From the NCBI GenBank assembly GCA_016716135.1, contig JADJWX010000028.1, positions 124,001 to 188,000 of the forward strand: DNA of 64,000 nucleotides, read 5' to 3'. Source of the stretch: Lewinellaceae bacterium. GTDB lineage: Bacteria; Bacteroidota; Bacteroidia; Chitinophagales; Saprospiraceae. This document shows positions 1 through 10,227 of the stretch, in pieces. A program made the position numbers and the translations under genes. Within the stretch, counting starts at the first letter, position 1. Each line of letters starts with the position of its first letter. A model generated the notes under the pieces. It worked only from the letters and a program-made list of their open reading frames with translations, was not told the DNA's origin and did not search any database.

Positions 1-1084
1 GGAAGCGCTACAACAGGCCGGCCAGGAAGCCCTGGATGCCGACCGGGAATACTTTGTGGTTACCGAACCGATTTCCTATAAAGACGAATTGCTGGGGATC
101 GAATTACTGGCCCTGCCCGCCGAATCCTTTGAGGCAACCGTCATGATCGATTTTAACTCCAAAGTACTGGGCCAGCAATTTGCCGCCCTGCACACCATGG
201 AGGACTACCAGGAGGAAATTGCTCCCTGCCGCACGTTTGTGTTTGTGCATGAGTTGGAAAAGCTCCTGGAAATGGGCCTGATCAAAGGGGGCGACATGGA
301 TAATGCGATCGTGATCGCCGACCGGAAAATGGAACAGGCCGAGCTCGATCGCCTGGCTGAAAAAATGGGAAAGCAATCGATAAAAGTCGATTCGGAAGGG
401 GTGCTGAACACCGTAAAACTGCATTTTCAAAATGAACCGGCCCGGCATAAACTGCTGGACGTGATTGGCGATCTGGCCCTGATCGGCAAACCCATCCAGG
501 GTAAGATCGTGGCCACCAAGCCCGGCCATACCGCCAATGTGGAGTTTGCCAAAATTTTGAAAAAACACCTGCTGGAAAAACGGCGCCTGCTGGGTATTCC
601 CAAATACGACCCGGAAAAAGAGCCGCTGTACGACATCAACAAAATCAGCCAGATGTTGCCGCATCGCTTCCCGTTTTTACTGGTGGACAAAATCATTGAG
701 CTGACTGAAAATCACGTGGTTGGTGTAAAAAACGTTACCATGAATGAGCCCTTTTTCCAAGGCCATTTCCCGAATAATCCAATCTTTCCGGGTGTATTGC
801 AAATTGAAGCCATGGCCCAAACCGGCGGTATTCTGGCTTTGCACAACGTGCCTGATCCGGGCAACTGGGATACGTATTTTCTGAAAATCGAAAACACCAA
901 ATTTAAAGCGAAGGTCGTCCCAGGCGACACCCTAATCCTGAAAATGGAACTTATCGAACCCATCCGGCGCGGCATTGCGCATATGCAGGGAACGGCATAT
1001 GTGGGCAATAAAATTGTGTCGGAAGGTGAGCTCACAGCGCAGATCGTTCGCCGGAACAAGGACGCCAGCGCCAACGAGGCTTGA
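1..1084 (+). CDS. lpxC/fabZ: LpxC-FabZ fusion, C-terminal part (5' truncated)
   Basis: Open from the window edge in the frame starting at base 2, so the start lies upstream. The first part matches the second half of UDP-3-O-acyl-GlcNAc deacetylase LpxC (metal-ligand motif HKLLDVIGD, codons near 445-470). From about base 625 it is the hotdog dehydratase FabZ, with HRFPFLLVD and GHFPNNPIFPG; the His near base 763 and the Glu of QIEAMAQ are the catalytic pair. LpxC commits UDP-GlcNAc to lipid A; FabZ dehydrates 3-hydroxyacyl-ACP. This fusion is a known Bacteroidota arrangement. The lpxA gene follows after about 95 bp, so it is probably one lipid A operon. Confidence 0.96.
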   Translation, partial: EALQQAGQEALDADREYFVVTEPISYKDELLGIELLALPAESFEATVMIDFNSKVLGQQFAALHTMEDYQEEIAPCRTFVFVHELEKLLEMGLIKGGDMDNAIVIADRKMEQAELDRLAEKMGKQSIKVDSEGVLNTVKLHFQNEPARHKLLDVIGDLALIGKPIQGKIVATKPGHTANVEFAKILKKHLLEKRRLLGIPKYDPEKEPLYDINKISQMLPHRFPFLLVDKIIELTENHVVGVKNVTMNEPFFQGHFPNNPIFPGVLQIEAMAQTGGILALHNVPDPGNWDTYFLKIENTKFKAKVVPGDTLILKMELIEPIRRGIAHMQGTAYVGNKIVSEGELTAQIVRRNKDASANEA

Positions 1085-1179
1085 GATTTTTTAACCGGAA
1101 GTTCTGGCAGGCCACAAGGCGGGATTCCATTTTCACCGCAACCCTGTTGTTCCGCCAGACTTTAAACTGAGCTTTTTCC

Positions 1180-2001
1180 ATGAGCTACACTGACGGCTTG
1201 CGTGTGATCGATCCCAATGCAAAAATTGGCAAAAACGTCACCATAGGGCCATTTACGGTAATAGAAGCAGATGTCATCATTGGCGATGATTGCTGGATAG
1301 GAAACAACGTAACTATTCTCAACGGCGCCCGCATTGGCAATAAATGCAAAATTTTTCCCGGCGCAGTAGTCAGCGCCATACCACAAGATTTGAAATATGC
1401 CGGAGAAAACACGACGCTGGAACTGGGCAACGAGGTGATCGTCCGGGAATGCTGCACCCTTAACCGGGGGACCAGTGAGGCGGAGCGTACGGTAATTGGC
1501 GACAACTGCCTGCTCATGGCTTATGTACATGTTGCGCACGATTGCTTTATCGGCAAAGGCTGCATCCTGGCCAACAATGTAACCCTGGCCGGTCATATTA
1601 CCATCGACCATTACGCCCGCCTGGGCGGCATGGTAGCGGTGCATCAGTTTGTCCGCATAGGTAGCCAGGTAATGATCGGCGGCGGCTCCCTCGTCCGAAA
1701 AGATGTCCCCCCGTATGTTATGGCGGCCCGCGAGCCGCTGTCTTACACCGGTATCAACCGGGTTGGTCTGCAACGGGCAAAGTTTACCCGCGAAGAAATA
1801 CATCATATTGAAGACATCTACCGCATTCTGTTCGTACGCGGCCTTGGCGTAAACAAGGCGCTTTCCGTCATCGAGGAGGAAATTGAAGCATCCAAATACC
1901 GTGACGAAATCACCACCTTCGTACGCAGCGCGAAACGCGGCCTGATGAAAGGTTTCCGTTCGCTTAATGCTGCCGGACGCATAGCTGAACCCGCCCTGTA
2001 G
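1180..2001 (+). CDS. lpxA: Acyl-ACP--UDP-N-acetylglucosamine O-acyltransferase
   Basis: A 273-residue left-handed beta-helix protein with many hexapeptide repeats (IGKNVTIG, IGDDCWIG, IGNKCKIF, IGKGCILA). His120 in the VAHDC motif corresponds to the catalytic His of LpxA. It transfers a 3-hydroxyacyl chain from ACP to UDP-GlcNAc, the first lipid A step, in the cytoplasm. Length fits the family (about 260 residues). The C-terminal helical part follows ARDPLSYTGINRVGL-like sequence. The TAG stop shares its last base with the GTG start of the next gene (TAGTG), so translation is probably coupled. Confidence 0.96.
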   Translation: MSYTDGLRVIDPNAKIGKNVTIGPFTVIEADVIIGDDCWIGNNVTILNGARIGNKCKIFPGAVVSAIPQDLKYAGENTTLELGNEVIVRECCTLNRGTSEAERTVIGDNCLLMAYVHVAHDCFIGKGCILANNVTLAGHITIDHYARLGGMVAVHQFVRIGSQVMIGGGSLVRKDVPPYVMAAREPLSYTGINRVGLQRAKFTREEIHHIEDIYRILFVRGLGVNKALSVIEEEIEASKYRDEITTFVRSAKRGLMKGFRSLNAAGRIAEPAL

Positions 2002-2615
2002 TGGATATTCAACTGACCAATGCCGGCAAACGCTTCCGGTTCGACTGGATTTTCAAGGACCTGAATTACCAGTTCCACACCGGTCCGGCCTATGCCTTGC
2101 AGGGCCCGAATGGTTCCGGGAAATCGACCCTGATGAAGGTTCTGTCGGGGCATTTGTCACTTTCGAAAGGCCAGATTGCTTTCACGGAAAATGACCGGAA
2201 GATTGACGGTGATGCGGTTTACCAAAAGATCAGTTTTGCCGCACCGTACATCGAACTGATCGAGGAATTTACACTCGAAGAAGCCCTGCGTTTTCACAGC
2301 CGGCTCAAGCCCTTGCTGCCGGAATATTCACCCGAAGGGCTCTATGAACTGCTCGAACTGCCGCGCACCCGCCTGAAGGAGATCCGCTATTTTTCTTCCG
2401 GGATGAAACAACGCGTTAAACTGGCGCTGGCTATTTGCAGCGACACCCCGGTGCTGCTGCTCGACGAGCCAAGTACCAACCTGGATGCAAATGCGATCCG
2501 CTGGTTCAAAACCTTGCTGGAGCGGCATAGTGGCGAGCGGCTGGTGGTGATTGCTTCGAATGATCCGGCGGATCTGGAAACTTGCCGGGAAAGCATTAGC
2601 ATGCTCGAATTGTAA
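2001..2615 (+). CDS. ABC transporter ATP-binding protein
   Basis: A 204-residue single ABC domain. Walker A GPNGSGKST lies at residues 35-43, a signature-like FSSGMKQR at 131-138, and Walker B VLLLDEPST at 151-159. The GTG start overlaps the lpxA stop by one base. It is short (typical 220-250) but has all nucleotide-binding motifs. No permease is adjacent, so the transported substrate is unknown. Coupling to lpxA may only reflect operon packing; a link to envelope biogenesis is inference. Confidence 0.88.
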   Translation: MDIQLTNAGKRFRFDWIFKDLNYQFHTGPAYALQGPNGSGKSTLMKVLSGHLSLSKGQIAFTENDRKIDGDAVYQKISFAAPYIELIEEFTLEEALRFHSRLKPLLPEYSPEGLYELLELPRTRLKEIRYFSSGMKQRVKLALAICSDTPVLLLDEPSTNLDANAIRWFKTLLERHSGERLVVIASNDPADLETCRESISMLEL

Positions 2616-2616
2616 C

Positions 2617-2635
2617 GGCGAACTTTCAGTTCGCC
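2617..2635. repeat. GCGAAC-type palindrome directly after a stop codon
   Basis: GGCGAAC-tttca-GTTCGCC, two bases after the TAA of the ABC ATPase. It belongs to the same palindrome class as copies at 29747, 33504, 33534 and 33719. It may act as a transcription terminator or mRNA 3' end, but there is no long T tract. Confidence 0.6.
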
Positions 2636-2721
2636 ATTTTACTCCCTTTGAAATACTGCTGCAGACGGAATCGTGCGTTTTTACAATATGTCGAACTAAA
2701 AGATCGGCTTACTTTAGCACA

Positions 2722-3612
2722 ATGAGAAACTACGCCACCCTGCTTTTTGCACTCTGTACAACCCTTGTTTTTTCCCAAAAACTGGAGCACTTCGACGTGA
2801 TTCTGATGGCTCTGAATAAAGCGCCTAACAACATTTGGCAAACCAGCACCCCGCGTTTTCTCTCCGGTTTCAACCCTCAGGGCTATAACAACCAACCCCA
2901 GTTTTTCAGCCCGAACGAGCTATACCTGACGGTTCAATTTCCCGCAGATACCAACCAAACCGACATCTACGCCCTCAACCTGCTGACCCGCACGACCACT
3001 CGAGTGACCGCTACCACCACACCCGAATACTCACCGACGCTCATGCCCGGTGGCCGCCGTTTTTCAGCAGTTCGGGTGGAAGAAAACGGCGCGCAGCGGC
3101 TCTGGTCTTTTCCGCTCGATCGCGCCGACAACGGCTACCCGGTTTTCCCGGCCCTGACCAATATCGGCTACCATTGCTGGCTGCGCGACACACTGGCCGC
3201 TGTTTTTTTGGTTGGAGAAGGTACTACGCCGCACGCCTTGGGCATTGTCGGCACCGGTAAACAACAACCCGTCCGGGTAGCCTTCAACATCGGCCGATGC
3301 CTGCAAAAAATGCCGGATGGCCGCCTGGCCTATGTGCACAAGGCGACGGACCAGACCTGGTTTTTAAAAGCCTATGACCCGGTTAAAGGTGGTTCCGACA
3401 TTCTGATCACCATGCCGGCTGGCAGCGAAGATTTTGCCGTATTGGCCGACGGTATTTTTTTGGCCGGCCAGGGCGCCAAAATTGTACAGTGTAATCCAGG
3501 CCGGCAAAATGTCTGGCAGGAAATAGCTGATTTGAGCACCTACGGGGTACGCAGCATCAGCCGCCTGGCGGTCAGCCCCGATGGCAGCAAACTGGCGCTT
3601 GTCGTGCAGTAG
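2722..3612 (+). CDS. Secreted beta-propeller-like protein (TolB/PD40-like)
   Basis: An upstream in-frame start at 2551 would overlap the ABC gene, so the ATG at 2722 is preferred: it opens with a signal peptide (MRNYATLLFALCTTLVFSQ) and gives 296 residues. The mature part has repeated WD40/PD40-like strands such as PQFFSPNELYLTVQF and EYSPTLMPGGRRF. The family contains periplasmic propeller proteins with roles in recognition. No catalytic residues are evident, and the exact function is unknown. Confidence 0.75.
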   Translation: MRNYATLLFALCTTLVFSQKLEHFDVILMALNKAPNNIWQTSTPRFLSGFNPQGYNNQPQFFSPNELYLTVQFPADTNQTDIYALNLLTRTTTRVTATTTPEYSPTLMPGGRRFSAVRVEENGAQRLWSFPLDRADNGYPVFPALTNIGYHCWLRDTLAAVFLVGEGTTPHALGIVGTGKQQPVRVAFNIGRCLQKMPDGRLAYVHKATDQTWFLKAYDPVKGGSDILITMPAGSEDFAVLADGIFLAGQGAKIVQCNPGRQNVWQEIADLSTYGVRSISRLAVSPDGSKLALVVQ

Positions 3613-3617
3613 CGGCT

Positions 3618-6173
<2,556 letters not shown>

Positions 6174-6223
6174 ATCTTTTTATGGTTTTATTTGTTAGTC
6201 AATTGACACCGTCGGTTTTTTGG

Positions 6224-6231
6224 CAAAAATA
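6224..6231 (-). promoter_or_regulatory. Candidate -7 box for hutU
   Basis: The minus strand reads TATTTTTG, matching the Bacteroidota consensus TAnnTTTG, about 50 bp upstream of the hutU ATG. No clear TTTG -33 box is found at the right spacing, so the call rests on the -7 box only. Confidence 0.42.
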
Positions 6232-6248
6232 CCGTTATCTGACTTCTA

Positions 6249-6980
6249 ATGGGAAAAAACGAACAGCCCCCCTTCCTCACCGCAGCCTGGCGCCGCCTGG
6301 TCCTGCTCAATTACGCCGTGGCGCCTGAAACACTGCTGCCCTACCTCCCCGCGCACACCGAGCTGGATAGATGGAATGATACCTGCTACGTCAGTGTGGT
6401 GGGTTTTATGTTTGAAAACACAAAAGTCCGCGGCCTGAGAATTCCTTTTCACGTCCATTTTGAAGAGATCAACCTACGGTTTTACGTGCGCCGCCATGAC
6501 CCGGAACTGGGTTGGAAACGCGGGGTGGTATTCATCCGCGAGATCGTGCCCAAAGCCGCTATCGCCTGGGTGGCCAACACCTTGTACCGCGAGCGCTACG
6601 TGGCCCGCCGGATGTGGCGCCGCTGGGAGGAACAACCCGGCCACCTCAAGGTGGAATACGGCTGGCGCGAAGGCAGGCAATGGCAATCTTTTGGCGTGCA
6701 AACTGCCGGTGCCGCTATGGATATCAAGGAAGGCAGTGAGGCGGAATTTATCACCGAGCACTACTGGGGCTATGCGCCCTGGGATACAACCCGCACGATG
6801 GAGTACCAGGTGGAGCACCCGCGCTGGCAGGTTTACCCGGTGGAGTCGTGGCACTGCCAGGTCGATTTCGGGGCAGCGTACGGACCGGCATTTGCCGGCC
6901 TTACGGAAGCTACCCCGAAGTCGATATTTTTAGCCGAGGGCTCGGCAATTGTGGTGCGAAAGGGAAAATTGTTGACTTGA
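6249..6980 (+). CDS. DUF2071 (YqjF-like) protein
   Basis: A 243-residue protein with the DUF2071 pattern: N-terminal LLPYLPAHTELDRW (binding-barrel entry), FHVHFEEINLRFYV, and a long middle with YGWREG and C-terminal SIFLAEGSAIVV. The family is predicted to form an acetoacetate-decarboxylase-like beta fold, and its biochemical role is unsettled. It is divergent from hutU, sharing a 75-bp intergenic region, and no functional link is visible. It has no signal peptide or membrane segment, so it is cytoplasmic. Confidence 0.82.
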   Translation: MGKNEQPPFLTAAWRRLVLLNYAVAPETLLPYLPAHTELDRWNDTCYVSVVGFMFENTKVRGLRIPFHVHFEEINLRFYVRRHDPELGWKRGVVFIREIVPKAAIAWVANTLYRERYVARRMWRRWEEQPGHLKVEYGWREGRQWQSFGVQTAGAAMDIKEGSEAEFITEHYWGYAPWDTTRTMEYQVEHPRWQVYPVESWHCQVDFGAAYGPAFAGLTEATPKSIFLAEGSAIVVRKGKLLT

Positions 6981-6981
6981 G

Positions 6982-7665
6982 CTACGCATCCTTTTCCAGC
7001 GTTTTTTTCCGTGCCAACATCTTTTGTGCAAACCGGCAGGCTTCTTGATGGCAGCGCCAGCCATGCCAGAACTCGCCGCCGGCAAAAGTCAGTACGGCGC
7101 TTCCCATCAGGCTGTTGTGCACAACCAGGGCAGCTTCGTAGAAATCGATGAAAAAAGGGCGCACGACGAACATCTCCAGGGCGATAGTCGCGGCAGCCAG
7201 GAGCGTGAAGGCAATGGCGAGCGCCCGGGTTTTGGTGAGCCATTCCGGTCGTTGGCGGATCAGGCAACCCCGTAAATAGCGAACGGGCTGCGGGTTGTGC
7301 GGGTGCAGCTTGATCAACTCACGCAGGATGTAGGCGCTTTCGGGGTATTCCTCCTGTTGATACAGCGATTTGGCTTTTCGAAACAGGAGCTTGGTGTAAA
7401 TGTCTTCGCCGCCCCAGGTTTCTATATTTTGGATAATAACCAGTTCCAGCAGGTGGTCGCACATAACCAGGTGCTGCCGGTAATTGCCGACTTCATACAG
7501 GGCTTCGGTATAGGCCAGCGTGCAATCGAAATACTCCTCCATGTCGAGGGTGCCGATCGCTTCTTCAAATTGCTCGTAATACCGCACAATACCGTAATAA
7601 TCCGCCGTGCTGATGGCTTTGAAATTACGGTATAATCGTAGGCGATATGTCGGCAAATAGGCCAT
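6982..7665 (-). CDS. TPR-like protein with C-terminal membrane segments
   Basis: The ATG at 7665 (MAYLPTYRLRL, with AGGA upstream) is preferred over a GTG at 7707; it gives 227 residues. The middle is helical and TPR-like (DCTLAYTEALYEVGNYRQHLVMC, then LLFRKAKSLYQQEEYPESAYIL). A hydrophobic segment (ALAIAFTLLAAATIALEMF) and a second weaker one follow. I do not recognise the family. It probably is a membrane-anchored scaffold (inference). It converges on the DUF2071 gene with a one-base gap. Confidence 0.65.
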   Translation of the reverse strand: MAYLPTYRLRLYRNFKAISTADYYGIVRYYEQFEEAIGTLDMEEYFDCTLAYTEALYEVGNYRQHLVMCDHLLELVIIQNIETWGGEDIYTKLLFRKAKSLYQQEEYPESAYILRELIKLHPHNPQPVRYLRGCLIRQRPEWLTKTRALAIAFTLLAAATIALEMFVVRPFFIDFYEAALVVHNSLMGSAVLTFAGGEFWHGWRCHQEACRFAQKMLARKKTLEKDA

Positions 7666-7774
7666 TAAAAATCCTGTTGTTGGATGCGGTCGAAGATACA
7701 CCGGCACATAGTAATTAACAAACCGGCCCTTGGAGTGTTGTCGGGTTCTGGCTGGTTTTCCGCCTTGTTAAAAC

Positions 7775-7817
7775 GCAAAAACGCCAAGCGCACAACCTTG
7801 TGTCCTGGCGTTTTTGC
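7775..7817 (-). terminator. Terminator after the MORN-caspase gene
   Basis: Perfect 12-bp arms GCAAAAACGCCA / TGGCGTTTTTGC. On the minus strand the second arm runs into GTTTT, so it suits the end of the gene finishing at 7847. It could also work weakly on the plus strand. Confidence 0.65.
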
Positions 7818-7846
7818 AGTAAAAAACCTGTGCTGCAAGGGCAAAA

Positions 7847-9355
7847 TCAATACCGTTGAAACGCCACCGGCATCCTGTCGTCGAAAGCTCCGGTCAGGAC
7901 CGGAGTTTGCACATTCGTGGTGTATTCCCGAACACGGGTGTACACGTAGTTGAACAATTCGCGAATGTTGATGATGTTGTCGCCATCGGCATTGGCAGCG
8001 CCTTTCAGGCCGCGCAGCATGTAGTAGGTGAACACACCCTGGCGCAAGCCGTGGTCTTCCAGCGATAGTTCTTCGCCTTTAGACGACATCAGCAGGGCCA
8101 CACCGCCGCTGGAATCCTCAAAGGCCTGGTAGTATTTTTCCAGCGAAACCGGGGCCTTCCCTTTCGCTGCCAGGCCATAATTGAGCGTACCGCTGTGGCA
8201 GGCATCGGCAATACAAAGTTTGTGTTTTGCTTTGCTTTGCATGAGCACCTGTTTGATTTCATCGTGGCGGAGCTTGTTGTTAAACCCGTCAAAATCGACC
8301 GGCAGGAAACAGCCTTCCAGGCCATGACCGCTAAAGTAAAACAACACCACATCGTTGGCATCGGCCTTGAGGAAATACTGGCGCATGGTGCGCAATACAT
8401 TTTCACGGGTAGCCGATTCATCTACCAGCACGGCAATTTGTTCATCGGGCAGGGCGCCGCCTTCCGGGCTTTTCAAAAAGGAGTAAAAGCGGTATGCATC
8501 GTCATCCGTAAATTTCAACGAAGGCATAGAAGTATAGCGCCCGACACCGACAACTACGGCGTAAATTTTCACTGTGCTGCTGGCCTCCACTTGTACCGGA
8601 TCATTGGGCATGGATTCGTTGGAATCCAGCTCACGAATGGCAGCCCCATTGACCCAAACAGCGCCTGAAACGCGTCCGCTTGCCGTGTACAGGATGCCTT
8701 CTCCGTGCGGAGCGCCATTAGCCCACTGGCCTTCATAGCGGTCGCCACCGGCGTAAAAGCAGGTACCCTCACCGTTGGGAACGCCGTTTTTAAACTCCCC
8801 GATCCAGCGCGAGCCGTCGGGATAGTCGTAGTACCCCCTGCCACTCCGGCAATAGGAAGAGGTGCAGTTGATAAGCCCCGCCACATCCGATTTCCCGGAG
8901 GGTTTGGGTTTGGAGGCCTGGTTTTGATTGGGCTTTTGGCTGTTGTTCTGGGTCGTGGACGCCGTAGCGTTTTGGCTCCCCGAAAACTTACCATTCACCC
9001 AGGAACCTTCCTGGGCAGTACCATTGGTAAAGACCAGACGGCCCAGGCCGTTTTTCACATTTTGTTTCCAACTTCCAGTGTAGTATGCTCCATCAGGATA
9101 GTACATCGTACCGGTACCATCGAATTTCCCATAGCGAAACTCGCCTTCGTAGCGCTCGCGGGTGGAAAATTTGTATTTCCCCTTGCCGTGCGGCCGGCCG
9201 TTGGACCAATTGCCGATATATTCATCGCCGTTGGGAAAGCGGTAAAGCCCATAGCCATTGCGGCAGTTCCCATCGAGGCATTGTGCGGAAAGTTGAGTTT
9301 GTGCAGTTACCAGAAACAGCGCTGGCAGAATTGTGCAAAAGAGTAGACCCTTCAT
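7847..9355 (-). CDS. Secreted MORN-repeat caspase-family (C14) protein
   Basis: 502 residues. Residues 1-24 are a signal peptide ending in LSAQ. Residues about 30-235 hold MORN repeats (YGLYRFPNGDEYIGNW, YEGEFRYGKFDGTG, YEGQWANGAPHGEG), split by an Asn/Gln/Lys-rich linker at 128-155. Residues about 262-500 are a caspase-like peptidase with the dyad His344 (YFSGHGLEG) and Cys386 (IADACHSGT). Such prokaryotic caspases cut after basic or acidic residues; the MORN part may bind membrane or a ligand. Export to the periplasm or surface is predicted. Substrate is unknown. Pairs of Cys in the MORN region (CLDGNC, CTSSYC) may form disulfides. Confidence 0.87.
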   Translation of the reverse strand: MKGLLFCTILPALFLVTAQTQLSAQCLDGNCRNGYGLYRFPNGDEYIGNWSNGRPHGKGKYKFSTRERYEGEFRYGKFDGTGTMYYPDGAYYTGSWKQNVKNGLGRLVFTNGTAQEGSWVNGKFSGSQNATASTTQNNSQKPNQNQASKPKPSGKSDVAGLINCTSSYCRSGRGYYDYPDGSRWIGEFKNGVPNGEGTCFYAGGDRYEGQWANGAPHGEGILYTASGRVSGAVWVNGAAIRELDSNESMPNDPVQVEASSTVKIYAVVVGVGRYTSMPSLKFTDDDAYRFYSFLKSPEGGALPDEQIAVLVDESATRENVLRTMRQYFLKADANDVVLFYFSGHGLEGCFLPVDFDGFNNKLRHDEIKQVLMQSKAKHKLCIADACHSGTLNYGLAAKGKAPVSLEKYYQAFEDSSGGVALLMSSKGEELSLEDHGLRQGVFTYYMLRGLKGAANADGDNIINIRELFNYVYTRVREYTTNVQTPVLTGAFDDRMPVAFQRY

Positions 9356-9663
9356 AAAAAGGAATAGTTTGAATTATCAACGAAAACGGGTGTAAAAGAA
9401 GGGTGCAAATACTGTTAAAGATTGATTAAAGTAAGTTAAGCCGGAAAAACGTGCAGCAAATTTTGCAACAGAAAAAACCGGGTTTTGATCGGTTAGTGGT
9501 TGTTTTCAAACCTGGGTACCCTAAAACTTATGCGCATTGAAGAACAATTTTGCTATCCGAATATTGTGCCAGTCATATTAGGTAAGGTCCAAATTTGTAA
9601 TTTTGCAACGCTCTTACAAAGAGTAACATTCTGAATTTCAAACGCTTGAAAAAAAAGTCTAAA
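9356..9663. promoter_or_regulatory. Divergent intergenic region with a candidate -7 box at 9598-9605
   Basis: 308 bp between the caspase gene and the DUF4920 gene. TAATTTTG at 9598-9605 on the plus strand fits TAnnTTTG, about 60 bp before the ATG at 9664. I see no good -33 box and no further gene or repeat in this stretch. Confidence 0.35.
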
Positions 9664-10161
9664 ATGATGTTAAAAAAAATCTGCTTAAGCCTCGGCGCTG
9701 CCGCCCTGTTTTTTGCCTGCGGAACAAATTCGAGTAATTCGGCGCATGCACAAAATGCCGACGACGGCAAACATTTCGGTACCACCATAACCGCAGATGA
9801 TGCGATCAGCTATGACGACTTAATGCCCAAAATGGCTGAAACGGATTCACTTGCCATCAAAGTAACCGGCACCGTGAAAGAAGTTTGTCAGAAAAAAGGT
9901 TGTTGGATGACGCTGGTGTCCGACAAGCCGGGCATGCCCGAAATGCGTGTTACCTTTAAAGATTATGCCTTCTTTATGCCGAAGGACCTGTCAGGCAAAC
10001 GCGTGGTTATCGATGGTTTTGCTTTTGTCGATGTGACTTCGGTCGACGACCTGCGCCACTACGCTGAAGATGCCGGGAAGTCGGAAGCGGAAATTGCCGC
10101 CATCACCGAGCCGAAGCGTGAAGTAGCGTATGAGGCAGCCGGTGTTCTGATCCTGGATTAG
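9664..10161 (+). CDS. DUF4920 lipoprotein
   Basis: 165 residues from the ATG at 9664; a TTG at 9646 is less likely. The start is a lipoprotein signal (LFFACG lipobox), then a DUF4920-type domain: ITADDAISYDDLM, VTGTVKEVCQKKGCWMTLV with two Cys, and a C-terminal AAGVLILD. The family is common in Bacteroidota; the CxxxGCWM segment resembles metal- or redox-linked OB-fold proteins (inference). It ends at an 18-bp inverted repeat shared with the convergent cyclase gene. Confidence 0.8.
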   Translation: MMLKKICLSLGAAALFFACGTNSSNSAHAQNADDGKHFGTTITADDAISYDDLMPKMAETDSLAIKVTGTVKEVCQKKGCWMTLVSDKPGMPEMRVTFKDYAFFMPKDLSGKRVVIDGFAFVDVTSVDDLRHYAEDAGKSEAEIAAITEPKREVAYEAAGVLILD

Positions 10162-10162
10162 G

Positions 10163-10227
10163 TTGAGATATTGGGATATTGGGATATTGATTTTCCAAAA
10201 TGGTGAAATAATATCCCAATATCTCAA
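10163..10227. terminator. Bidirectional hairpin between convergent genes
   Basis: Two perfect 18-bp arms at 10163-10180 and 10210-10227, TTGAGATATTGGGATATT and its complement. A GGGATATT direct repeat sits inside. It covers the stop codon of the cyclase gene. The position suits termination for both genes. Confidence 0.6.
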
